This document shows positions 1-6,537 of a stretch of 10,496 nucleotides of DNA, one piece after another. The stretch is from Flavobacteriales bacterium (GTDB lineage: Bacteria > Bacteroidota > Bacteroidia > Flavobacteriales > Flavobacteriaceae): assembly GCA_027003085.1 (NCBI GenBank), contig JALWYR010000258.1, positions 1-10,496 of the forward strand, in the 5' to 3' direction. A program made the translations under genes and the position numbers. The number at the start of each line of letters is the position of its first letter. Position 1 is the stretch's first letter. A model generated the notes under the pieces. That model worked only from the letters and a program-made list of their open reading frames with translations. It searched no databases and was not told where the DNA came from.

Positions 1-82
1 GGTTTGCCGGAGGGCGGAACAACCTAATATGTATAGGCAACCCAAGGGGCCTGTAAAGCATACAAATTATATTACCCCGAAT

Positions 83-112
83 AAAAAAATCCCGCCTCAG
101 ATGAGACGGGAT
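83..112 (-). terminator. Intrinsic terminator of groEL
   Basis: Read on the minus strand, ATCCCGTCTC and GAGGCGGGAT pair into a 10-bp stem (one T-G wobble) with loop ATCT, followed directly by a run of T. It lies about 23 bp past the groEL stop codon. This is a textbook rho-independent terminator, so the transcript that includes groEL should end here. Confidence 0.9.
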
Positions 113-135
113 CAGGATGGAATATGCCTTTCGTA

Positions 136-1764
136 TTACATCATGGGCATTCCGCCGCCACCCGGCATGGCCGGTGCGGGATTTTCTTCTTTCTTTTCGA
201 TGAGTGCACTTTCGGTGGTGAGAATCATTCCGCCCACCGAAGCGGCGTTTTCGATGGCAATACGCGTTACTTTTTTCGGGTCGATAATGCCGGCTTTGAG
301 CATATGGGTATATTTGCCGTTTTTCACGTCGTAGCCGAAGTCTCCGTCTTCTTCTTTGACTTTGGACACGACCACCGAGCCCTCTTCGCCACCGTTGTTT
401 ACGATCTGACGCAAAGGTTCTTCGAGGGCTTGGTAAACGATCATCACGCCGGTTTTTTCGTCTTCGTTTTTGGTTTCTATGTTTTCAAGCGCTTTTTGGG
501 CGCGTAGCAGGGCTACACCGCCACCGGCCACGATACCTTCTTCCACGGCGGCACGCGTAGCGTTGAGAGCGTCTTCCACGCGGTCTTTCTTTTCTTTGAG
601 TTCCACTTCGCTGGGTGCGCCCACATAGAGCACGGCTACGCCACCTGCGAGTTTAGCCAAACGTTCTTGGAGTTTTTCGCGGTCGTAGTCCGAAGTGGTT
701 TGTTCGATTTGGGCTTTGATTTGTTTGACGCGTGCTTGGATGTCTTCTTCTTTACCGGCACCGCCCACAATGGTGGTGTTATCTTTGTCGATGCTTACAC
801 GTTCGGCTTGGCCGAGCATGTCGATGGTGGTGTTTTCCAGTTTGAAGCCGCGTTCTTCGGTAACCACGGTTCCGCCTGTCAAAATGGCAATATCTTCGAG
901 CATGGCTTTACGACGGTCGCCGAATCCGGGTGCTTTGACGGCGGCCACTTTGAGTGTGCCGCGCAATTTGTTCACCACCAAGGTGGCCAATGCTTCACCG
1001 TCCACATCTTCGGCAATAATCAGGAGCGGACGTCCCGATTGCGCCACTTGTTCCAGCACGGGCAACAGGTCTTTCATCGTGCTGATTTTTTTGTCGGTAA
1101 TCAAGATGTAGGGACGGTCGAGCTGGGCGATCATTTTTTCGGGGTCAGTGATAAAGTAGGGCGAAAGGTAACCACGGTCGAACTGCATACCTTCGACCAC
1201 ATCCACATAGGTGTCGGTTCCTTTGGATTCTTCCACGGTAATAACGCCTTCTTTGCCCACTTTGGAGAAGGCTTCGGCGATAAGGTCACCTACGGTTTCG
1301 TCGTTGTTGGCCGAAATGGTGGCCACTTGTTTGATTTTGTTCACATCGTCGCCCACTTCTATGGCTTGTTTTTCCAGTTCTTCGACCACTTTTTGGGTGG
1401 CTTTGTCGATGCCATGTTTCATGTCCATGGGGTTGGCACCGGCGGTAACGTTTTTAAGTCCTTCGCGCACGATGGCTTGGGCCAATACTGTGGCCGTAGT
1501 GGTTCCGTCGCCGGCCAGGTCATTGGTTTTTGAAGCCACTTGTTTGACCAGTTGAGCGCCCATGTTTTCGTGGGCATCTTCCAGTTCCACTTCTTTGGCG
1601 ACGGTAACGCCGTCCTTGGTGATTTGCGGTCCGCCGAAGGATTTGTCGATGATTACGTTACGTCCTTTGGGGCCCAAAGTAACTTTAACGGCGTTGGCCA
1701 ATGCGTCCACGCCGCGTTTGAGCCCTTCGCGTGCTTCGAAATCGAATTTGATCTCTTTTGCCAT
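136..1764 (-). CDS. groEL: Chaperonin GroEL (Hsp60, 60 kDa subunit)
   Basis: ATP-driven cytoplasmic chaperonin; the family forms double seven-subunit rings that fold proteins under a GroES lid. The 542-residue product has the usual family length. Visible hallmarks are the N-terminal MAKEIKFD, the nucleotide-loop residues GPKGRNV (31-37) and NDLAGDGTTT (81-90, including the conserved Asp of the ATPase site), the RVEDALNATRAAVEEG region, the AGGGVALLRA stretch and a Gly/Met-rich C-terminal tail ending GGGGMPMM. A longer reading frame begins 12 codons upstream, but MAKEIKF is the family start, so the ATG at 1764 is chosen. No clear Shine-Dalgarno precedes it, which is usual in Bacteroidota. Upstream on the same strand are a methyltransferase gene (gap 104 bp) and acsA, not groES, which commonly precedes groEL. 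No CIRCE (HrcA) operator is visible. A strong terminator follows. Confidence 0.98.
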   Translation of the reverse strand: MAKEIKFDFEAREGLKRGVDALANAVKVTLGPKGRNVIIDKSFGGPQITKDGVTVAKEVELEDAHENMGAQLVKQVASKTNDLAGDGTTTATVLAQAIVREGLKNVTAGANPMDMKHGIDKATQKVVEELEKQAIEVGDDVNKIKQVATISANNDETVGDLIAEAFSKVGKEGVITVEESKGTDTYVDVVEGMQFDRGYLSPYFITDPEKMIAQLDRPYILITDKKISTMKDLLPVLEQVAQSGRPLLIIAEDVDGEALATLVVNKLRGTLKVAAVKAPGFGDRRKAMLEDIAILTGGTVVTEERGFKLENTTIDMLGQAERVSIDKDNTTIVGGAGKEEDIQARVKQIKAQIEQTTSDYDREKLQERLAKLAGGVAVLYVGAPSEVELKEKKDRVEDALNATRAAVEEGIVAGGGVALLRAQKALENIETKNEDEKTGVMIVYQALEEPLRQIVNNGGEEGSVVVSKVKEEDGDFGYDVKNGKYTHMLKAGIIDPKKVTRIAIENAASVGGMILTTESALIEKKEENPAPAMPGGGGMPMM

Positions 1765-1799
1765 AATGATAGATTTTTGGTTTCGCTTGCCATTACGCA

Positions 1800-1829
1800 C
1801 AAATTATGCCAACGAAACGAATGTGTCAG
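1800..1829 (-). promoter_or_regulatory. Possible groEL promoter (weak)
   Basis: On the minus strand CTGACA (1829-1824) is followed after 15 bases by CATAAT (1808-1803), which runs into TAATTTG, one base short of the Bacteroidota -7 element TAnnTTTG. It lies about 36-65 bp before the groEL start. No terminator is seen between the methyltransferase and groEL, so groEL may also be read from upstream. This is a candidate only. Confidence 0.25.
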
Positions 1830-1868
1830 TTTGTCATGTGGAATTTTTCAGGGCGTTCGAAAAGGATT

Positions 1869-2477
1869 TTAGGTCTTCCTTCCCGTGCCTATCCAAACAT
1901 TGCCACCCAAGTATCGTTTGTGCACTTTGAAGTCATTCAATATCGTTGCTGCATAGCCGGCAACGTCCCTCCCTATTTCGGCATTGGCCAAAGCATTGAC
2001 CGTATGGGTGACCAAATCATTTTCCGGTCGATACCAATCCAATATGCCCATTTTACCGCCCGGGTTCAGCAGGTTTACCGCCGCTTGCATGACCTGTTTC
2101 CAACCGGGCAAGACCGAAAAAGCCAGCACGGCTACCACGGCGTCGAAATGTGGAGCGATATTGTGATGCAAAAACAAGTCCGGGCCCATATTGCGTGCAT
2201 CGGCTTGGAGGAGTGTTATGTTGTTCCATTGATTTTTTTCGATACGCTTGCGGGCCCGGCTGAGCATGGCTGCCGAATAGTCCAGTCCGATTATTTTACC
2301 CTGGGGGCCGGTTCGGTTTACTATGGCATCGAAACTTTGCCCCGTTCCGCAGGCAAGAACCAAAATGCGTTCGCCGCCTTGCAAATTCAAACGGGTTACC
2401 AAGTGGGCCCGTGCCCGCCGGTAAATGGCGGATGTAAACAAATCATAGAAAGGCGCAATGGCATCATACCATTTCAT
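1869..2477 (-). CDS. Class I SAM-dependent methyltransferase (Methyltransf_11/25 type)
   Basis: Predicted soluble methyltransferase of 202 residues with a Rossmann-type SAM-binding core; the substrate is unknown. Visible motifs: an N-terminal MKWYDAIAPFYDLF, as in UbiE-like enzymes; motif I VLACGTGQS (about 40-48), with Ala-Cys where Asp/Glu-x-Gly is often seen but the GTG loop intact; the acidic ribose-binding residue in GLDYSAAML (D66); QADARNM (D93); and the later FDAVVAV and LLNPGGKMGILDW segments, matching motifs post-I to III. The frame extends upstream to a TTG at 2528 inside the end of acsA (219 residues). The ATG at 2477 is preferred because the family-like sequence starts there and it leaves a 22-bp gap after the acsA stop. 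It is probably cotranscribed with acsA. A quinone- or small-molecule-methylating role is possible but not shown. Confidence 0.85.
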   Translation of the reverse strand: MKWYDAIAPFYDLFTSAIYRRARAHLVTRLNLQGGERILVLACGTGQSFDAIVNRTGPQGKIIGLDYSAAMLSRARKRIEKNQWNNITLLQADARNMGPDLFLHHNIAPHFDAVVAVLAFSVLPGWKQVMQAAVNLLNPGGKMGILDWYRPENDLVTHTVNALANAEIGRDVAGYAATILNDFKVHKRYLGGNVWIGTGRKT

Positions 2478-2499
2478 TGCCGGATTTTTCAGGAGTAAT

Positions 2500-4407
2500 T
2501 TATCCTTGTAAGCGCTTGTAACCGGCAATCAGTTCATCCACAATTTCGGGGTTGGTCAGGGTGGAAATATCGCCGAAATCAGTGGAGTTGTGCACAATTT
2601 TACGCAGGATGCGCCGCATGATTTTGCCCGAACGGGTTTTGGGCAGGCCGTTGACGAACTGAATACGGTCGGGTTTGGCGATGGGGCCGATAATTTTGGC
2701 CACACCTTTGATGAGCGATTCGCGAAGTTCGTCGTCCAAATTTTCGTTTCGACCGGGCACCACCACAAAGGCATAAATTCCTTGACCTTTGACCGGATGC
2801 GGGAAGCCCACCACGGCCGATTCGGCCACCAAGGGATGTTCGTTGATGGCATTTTCGATTTCGGCCGTGCCCAGCCGGTGCCCCGACACATTGATTACGT
2901 CATCAATGCGGCCCAGGATACGGTAGTAGCCGTCTTCGTCGCGCTTGACGCCGTCGCCTGTAAAATACAAGCCCGGAAAAGTGGAAAAATAAGCCTGCTT
3001 GTAACGTTCATGGTCGCCCCAAAGCGTGCGCGCCATACCCGGCCAAGGAAATTCGATACACAGGTTGCCTTCCACATTGTTGCCATATAATTTTTTCCCT
3101 TCGTTGTCTACAATCACCGGGCGGATGCCGGGCAAGGGCAAGGTGGCATAGGCCGGTTTGGTAGGCGTAATGCCGGCCAGCGGGCTGATCATGATGCCGC
3201 CGGTTTCGGTTTGCCACCAGGTGTCCACAATGGGGCAACGGCCTTTGCCCACATGGTCGTGATACCAGTGCCAGGCCTCTTCGTTGATGGGTTCGCCCAC
3301 GGTGCCCAGCACGCGCAGGCTCTTCATTTCGTAACGGTCGGGCCAGGATTCACCTTTGGCCAGCAAAGCCCGGATGGCTGTGGGCGAAGTATAAAATTCG
3401 TTTACGCCGTATTTTTCGATGATTTGCCAATAGCGGTCGGGGGCGGGCCAGGTGGGAATGCCTTCGAACATCACGCTGGTGGCGCCTTCGAGCAGCGGCC
3501 CGTAAACAATGTAGGAATGGCCGGTGATCCAACCTATGTCGGCGGCGCAGAAATAGATGTCGCCGTCGCGGTATTGAAACACGTTACGGAACGTGTAGGC
3601 CGAATAAACCATATAACCGCCCGTGGTATGAAGCACACCCTTGGGCTTGCCGGTGGAACCGCTGGTGTAGAGGATAAACAGCGGGTCTTCGGCATCCATT
3701 TCCTCGGGCGGGCAATAGTCGGCGGCATCTTTCATCAAATCATCCCACCACAGGTCGCGACCTTCGACAAACGGAACTTTTTCGTTCGTACGGCGTACAA
3801 CCACCACTTTTTCCACCGACGGACTTTGGGCAAGCGCTTCATCGGCCGTTTGTTTGAGCGGAATGGTCTTGGTGCCGCGAAATCCGCCGTCGGCGGTGAT
3901 AAGTACTTTGGCTTGGGCATCTTGAAGCCGTTCGGCCAGGGCCCGTGCCGAAAAACCGCCGAACACCACCGAATGAATAGCACCAATGCGTGCCGCAGCC
4001 AGCATGGCAATGGCCAGTTCGGGTACCATAGGCAAATACATGGCCACGCGGTCGCCTTTGCCCACGCCCAGGGATTTGAGCACATTGGCAAACTTGTTCA
4101 CTTGGCGATACAGTTCATCGTAGGTCAATATGCGATGCGGCTCTTTGGGGTCATTGGGTTCCCAAATCAGGGCCGGCTGCTTGGCGCGCAGGAATAAATG
4201 ACGTTCGAAAATGTTTTCGGTTATGTTCAACTTGCCGCCAATGAACCATTTGACTTGGGGCTTATGAAAATCCCATTCCAAAACTTTATCCCACGGCTTA
4301 CGCCAGTAGAAACTTTCGGCCACCCGGGCCCAAAAGCCCGTGGGATTGGCTATGCTTTTTTGATATTCGTACAAATATCCGGCGAGTGTTGAAATTTTGG
4401 GAACCAT
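2500..4407 (-). CDS. acsA: Acetyl-CoA synthetase (acetate--CoA ligase, AMP-forming)
   Basis: Activates acetate with ATP to acetyl-AMP and transfers the acetyl group to CoA, supporting acetate uptake and assimilation in the cytoplasm. The 635-residue product is close to the usual length of about 650 residues. Adenylation-superfamily motifs are in order: YTSGSTGKPKG (247-257, phosphate loop), GTVGEPINEEAWHWY (about 368-382), DTWWQTETGG (395-404), YFTGDG (481-486), the hinge and C-terminal domain segment GRIDDVINVSGHRLGTAEIE (499-518), and PKTRSGKIMRR (589-599), whose Lys595 is the catalytic lysine that is reversibly acetylated in characterised homologues. The Trp pair in DTWWQTE fits acetate rather than a larger acyl substrate. 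A TTG at 4413 would add two residues; the ATG at 4407 is preferred. The methyltransferase gene follows after 22 bp, suggesting cotranscription. Confidence 0.97.
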   Translation of the reverse strand: MVPKISTLAGYLYEYQKSIANPTGFWARVAESFYWRKPWDKVLEWDFHKPQVKWFIGGKLNITENIFERHLFLRAKQPALIWEPNDPKEPHRILTYDELYRQVNKFANVLKSLGVGKGDRVAMYLPMVPELAIAMLAAARIGAIHSVVFGGFSARALAERLQDAQAKVLITADGGFRGTKTIPLKQTADEALAQSPSVEKVVVVRRTNEKVPFVEGRDLWWDDLMKDAADYCPPEEMDAEDPLFILYTSGSTGKPKGVLHTTGGYMVYSAYTFRNVFQYRDGDIYFCAADIGWITGHSYIVYGPLLEGATSVMFEGIPTWPAPDRYWQIIEKYGVNEFYTSPTAIRALLAKGESWPDRYEMKSLRVLGTVGEPINEEAWHWYHDHVGKGRCPIVDTWWQTETGGIMISPLAGITPTKPAYATLPLPGIRPVIVDNEGKKLYGNNVEGNLCIEFPWPGMARTLWGDHERYKQAYFSTFPGLYFTGDGVKRDEDGYYRILGRIDDVINVSGHRLGTAEIENAINEHPLVAESAVVGFPHPVKGQGIYAFVVVPGRNENLDDELRESLIKGVAKIIGPIAKPDRIQFVNGLPKTRSGKIMRRILRKIVHNSTDFGDISTLTNPEIVDELIAGYKRLQG

Positions 4408-4425
4408 GGTCAAAAAATTTTTTCA

Positions 4426-4456
4426 CCAATTTAAAAAAACTACTGCAAACACCAAA
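4426..4456 (-). promoter_or_regulatory. Candidate acsA promoter
   Basis: On the minus strand TTTG (4456-4453) is separated by 19 bases from TAAATTGG (4433-4426), which differs from the Bacteroidota TAnnTTTG element at one position. The ATG of acsA lies 18 bp further on. The -33 TTTG sits inside the 3' arm of the terminator hairpin of the preceding operon, so terminator and promoter would overlap. Confidence 0.45.
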
Positions 4457-4479
4457 GCCGGCCCTCAGGGCCGGCTTTG
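4453..4479 (-). terminator. Terminator of the lipoprotein operon
   Basis: A perfect 12-bp inverted repeat (CAAAGCCGGCCC paired with GGGCCGGCTTTG) with a 3-base loop, starting 25 bp after the stop of the small lipoprotein gene. The following T content on the minus strand is poor (TTTGGTGTTTG), so it may end transcription less completely than the groEL terminator. The symmetric stem could also act on the opposite strand. Confidence 0.75.
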
Positions 4480-4504
4480 TAAAATGACATTATTCTATCA
4501 ATGC

Positions 4505-4987
4505 TTATTGTTTGACGTACTTAAACGTCAGCGCATCACCCACCTGATCACCATCATCGTCCACTTGGTAAATTTTAATGGTATAGGAACAGGTTCCCGA
4601 ATAATGATTGTAATAATGTACCTGGTCGGGTGGGGTGGTGCTGTTGCCGTTTACCGTAAAATCGGTGTTTTGCGGATAAGCCGTATTGGGCGTCATGCCC
4701 ATATAGCAATTACCGAAGCAAAATTCCATTTCGGAACCGTCGGTTCCGGTAACATCAACCAATTTCGTTTTTAGCTTAATGGGGTCGGACGAGGTGTTTT
4801 GAATGAGCAACACCAAATTGGCCGAGGTATCGGTGGTGGTAAAGGTGAATTCCTGGTTGTTGGCAACCACTGACCCGTTGACCGTTTTCACTTTGAAACT
4901 GGCCTGTGGTTCGTCTTGCGGGGTTTCCTTTTTACACTTGCCCATCACAAAGAGGAAGGCCAAAAGAACTATTCCTAATTTTTTCAT
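4505..4987 (-). CDS. Small predicted lipoprotein of unknown function
   Basis: A 160-residue predicted envelope protein. Residues 1-17 form a lysine-headed hydrophobic signal sequence (MKKLGIVLLAFLFVMGK) followed by Cys18 and a charged, proline-containing tether (CKKETPQDEPQ). This resembles a lipoprotein signal, but Lys at position -1 departs from the usual lipobox. The rest is rich in Thr, Asn, Val and Asp with alternating hydrophobic residues, which suggests a beta-sandwich. It contains FCFGNCY (Cys90, Cys94) and a further Cys133, which could form a disulfide outside the cytoplasm. It follows the Omp28-like gene by 11 bp, and both proteins share the GKCKKE-PQD segment, so they are probably coexpressed and go to the same membrane. 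The frame reaches a TTG at 4993, but the ATG at 4987 gives the natural signal-peptide start. I do not recognise the family securely. Confidence 0.8.
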   Translation of the reverse strand: MKKLGIVLLAFLFVMGKCKKETPQDEPQASFKVKTVNGSVVANNQEFTFTTTDTSANLVLLIQNTSSDPIKLKTKLVDVTGTDGSEMEFCFGNCYMGMTPNTAYPQNTDFTVNGNSTTPPDQVHYYNHYSGTCSYTIKIYQVDDDGDQVGDALTFKYVKQ

Positions 4988-4998
4988 ATCCAAAATTT

Positions 4999-6117
4999 TT
5001 AGAAATCGATTTGACTGGCATCTTCGGTGGCAATAGCCGCTTGAAGTACGGCTTTGGATGTGTCGTCCTGAACAAAAACAATCACTTGCAGGTCGGTCAT
5101 TTCTTCGATGTTCGTTCCGTTGAGCGACGCCTGAACGCGTTCGGTAAAGGCCGCTCCGTCGGTACAGGTCAATGCCGTACCGTTGGCATCGGGCACCATT
5201 TTCATCATTACATTATAGAATTCGGTTTCGCCGTTGGAGGCCACATTACCCGTAGTGGTTTGTTCCACCACAGCCACGTGCATGGTAAAGTTACCGCTCA
5301 AATAAGGCGTTCCCACCACCTTTACTTTCACGTTATTGTTGGCATCAATCGTGTAGTAGGCCTGCAAATCCACCACGCCGGGCACTTGCAGTTCGGCATC
5401 CAAATCGCCTTGGAGTTGGGCTTGGTTGAAGTGAGTGCCTTCGGTTCCGTCCAAATACAAGGTGGGCACACCGTTCACGCCGTAATACTGGCGACGTGTT
5501 CCGCCTTCGGCGGTGTAGTACGGATCACCGTTTCCGGGCCAGTTCATTTGGTACTTAATAACGGCAATGTTGGCGCGGTTTGAATTGATGTAGGACGAAG
5601 TAAAATAGTTTCCGTTAAATGTAGCACAAGGATTACAAGTGGAACTTGTAAATTCTTCGTACAGTGCCCGGCGGGTTACGCCTTGCGAAGCCACCGTTAT
5701 ACTGGCATTGCGCACATTGTTGCCGTCCACCTTGTCATGTTCTTTGCCGTTTACGTTTTTGACGGTTACGGTGATAGTGTGTTGCCCCGTGGTGGCTTGA
5801 TAAGGATCGGAATGTTGAAAATTGTAGGTGCCCATTTTACCGATATTCAAACCGCTGAGCGACATGCTGTGTTCGGTACCGTTGTCCACTTGCCAAACAA
5901 TATCCATGGACGTAATGGCCGCATCACCGAAGTTTTGGATAACCCCCCTGATGGTCACATTTTCGCCCTGAACGGTCAATCCGGGAATTTTTACTACATT
6001 CAACGAAGCATCGGCCAATTGTTCTTCCTGGGGATTATCGTCTTGGGGCTTTTCTTTTTTACACTTTCCGGCCAAAAGCAGAATGGAAAAAGCTGTTAAT
6101 AAAAGGAATTTTTTCAT
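4999..6117 (-). CDS. Omp28-like lipoprotein with thioredoxin-like domain
   Basis: A predicted outer-envelope lipoprotein of 372 residues, resembling the Omp28 family of Bacteroidota. Residues 1-18 are a hydrophobic signal sequence ending LLLAGK before Cys19, followed by an acidic tether (KKEKPQDDNPQEEQ). Residues about 36-145 look like a CARDB-type beta-sandwich (VTIRGVIQNFGDAAITS; TITVTVKNVNG). From about 148 a thioredoxin-like fold begins with YEEFTSSTCNPCATFNG, giving a CxxC pair at Cys161/Cys164, and GVNGVPTLYLDG supplies the usual cis-proline (Pro218). The C-terminal DLQVIVFVQDDTSKAVLQAA is typical of Omp28-related proteins. The physiological role of the family is poorly defined; a surface thiol-disulfide or binding function is inference. 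The frame extends upstream to 6168, but MKKFLLLTAF at 6117 is the natural start and lies just after a good promoter. It is the first gene of a two-gene operon. Confidence 0.88.
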   Translation of the reverse strand: MKKFLLLTAFSILLLAGKCKKEKPQDDNPQEEQLADASLNVVKIPGLTVQGENVTIRGVIQNFGDAAITSMDIVWQVDNGTEHSMSLSGLNIGKMGTYNFQHSDPYQATTGQHTITVTVKNVNGKEHDKVDGNNVRNASITVASQGVTRRALYEEFTSSTCNPCATFNGNYFTSSYINSNRANIAVIKYQMNWPGNGDPYYTAEGGTRRQYYGVNGVPTLYLDGTEGTHFNQAQLQGDLDAELQVPGVVDLQAYYTIDANNNVKVKVVGTPYLSGNFTMHVAVVEQTTTGNVASNGETEFYNVMMKMVPDANGTALTCTDGAAFTERVQASLNGTNIEEMTDLQVIVFVQDDTSKAVLQAAIATEDASQIDF

Positions 6118-6139
6118 AATCGCTTGAATTTTGATGTTC

Positions 6140-6169
6140 CAAATGTAACCATTTTTTCCGTGCATCAAA
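6140..6169 (-). promoter_or_regulatory. Bacteroidota-type promoter of the Omp28-like operon
   Basis: On the minus strand TTTG (6169-6166) is followed after 18 bases by TACATTTG (6147-6140), a perfect match to TAnnTTTG. The spacing fits the 17-23 bases known for Flavobacterium and Bacteroides housekeeping promoters. The ATG is 22 bp downstream of the -7 element, so the untranslated leader would be short. Confidence 0.7.
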
Positions 6170-6204
6170 AATTATTCCGTTTTTCTTAAAAATTCTTTTT
6201 TTTC

Positions 6205-6432
6205 GGGCGCCTGGCCGCACACGTTCGCACAAGCTGCCGTCCTCGCCCGGAGCTTGTCCGGCAGCGTGCTCACGCGGCGGCCACCGCGTGCTCCGCTCAT
6301 ATCTTGCTTGCATCCGGCGGTTTTTGTAGGGCCGGCGCCGTGGTCTCTTGCGCTGCGAGCCCCCGCCGCCGGCACAAAAAGCTCGCCGACTGCTGCGCAA
6401 GGATACCGCTGCGCCCGCTGGCGCATTTTTTT
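6205..6432 (+). ncRNA. GC-rich structured intergenic element (ncRNA or dispersed repeat)
   Basis: Within the 420-bp gap between the divergent Omp28-like and yifB genes lies about 230 bp of strikingly GC-rich DNA bounded by T-runs on both sides. Several self-complementary segments are visible: GCTGCCG (6233-6239) with CGGCAGC (6258-6264); CACGCGG (6271-6277) with CCGCGTG (6284-6290); and a long nested imperfect hairpin in which TATCTTG (6300-6306), CGGCG (6315-6319), TTTTTGT (6321-6327) and GCCGGCG (6331-6337) pair in order with CAAGGATA (6398-6405), CGCCG (6384-6388), ACAAAAA (6374-6380) and CGCCGGC (6367-6373). It ends in a plus-strand terminator. Short open frames on both strands are arginine/alanine-rich with no recognisable domain and look spurious. 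No convincing promoter is seen before it. GC-rich blocks of this look are, from memory, dispersed between genes in some Bacteroidota; that link is unverified. Confidence 0.45.
6410..6432 (+). terminator. Plus-strand intrinsic terminator at the end of the GC-rich element
   Basis: TGCGCC (6410-6415) pairs with GGCGCA (6420-6425) around a CGCT loop, followed by seven T residues. The orientation is plus strand. No plus-strand gene precedes it in the window, which suggests it ends a transcript of the GC-rich element itself, or belongs to that element as a repeat. Confidence 0.6.
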
Positions 6433-6476
6433 ATTCCGCGACCTTTCAATTTTTTTGAAACAACCCGATTCGGACG

Positions 6477-6509
6477 TTTCTTTTCGTATTACATTTTTTT
6501 ATAATATTG
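6477..6509 (+). promoter_or_regulatory. Candidate yifB promoter
   Basis: TTTC (6477-6480), 21 bases, then TAATATTG (6502-6509). Each differs by one base from the Bacteroidota TTTG and TAnnTTTG elements. The same place contains a perfect TATAAT (6500-6505). It lies about 30 bp before the yifB ATG and just after the terminator that closes the GC-rich element. Confidence 0.4.
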
Positions 6510-6537
6510 TTAATCCTTAAAGCAACCGAGCCGTTTT

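Noticed and set aside
1..82. Possible RNA gene or riboswitch at the left edge
   Set aside because: I could not fold it into a tRNA or match a riboswitch or SRP RNA core. It may be the flank of a gene outside the window; nothing can be supported.
667..1533. A 288-codon open frame on the plus strand opposite groEL
   Set aside because: The opposite strand codes for unmistakable GroEL; the antisense product is Phe/His/Gly-rich without any domain, as expected from codon bias.
1765..1868. CIRCE operator or a groES gene before groEL
   Set aside because: No TTAGCACTC/GAGTGCTAA repeat and no open frame of groES size or sequence is present there.
3211..4197. A 328-codon open frame on the plus strand opposite acsA
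   Set aside because: It mirrors the conserved acsA coding region and shows no family motif.
6059..6520. Short open frames on both strands in the GC-rich intergenic block
   Set aside because: They are Arg/Ala/Pro-rich, overlap each other on both strands, have no recognisable domain, and fall in a region better explained by secondary structure.
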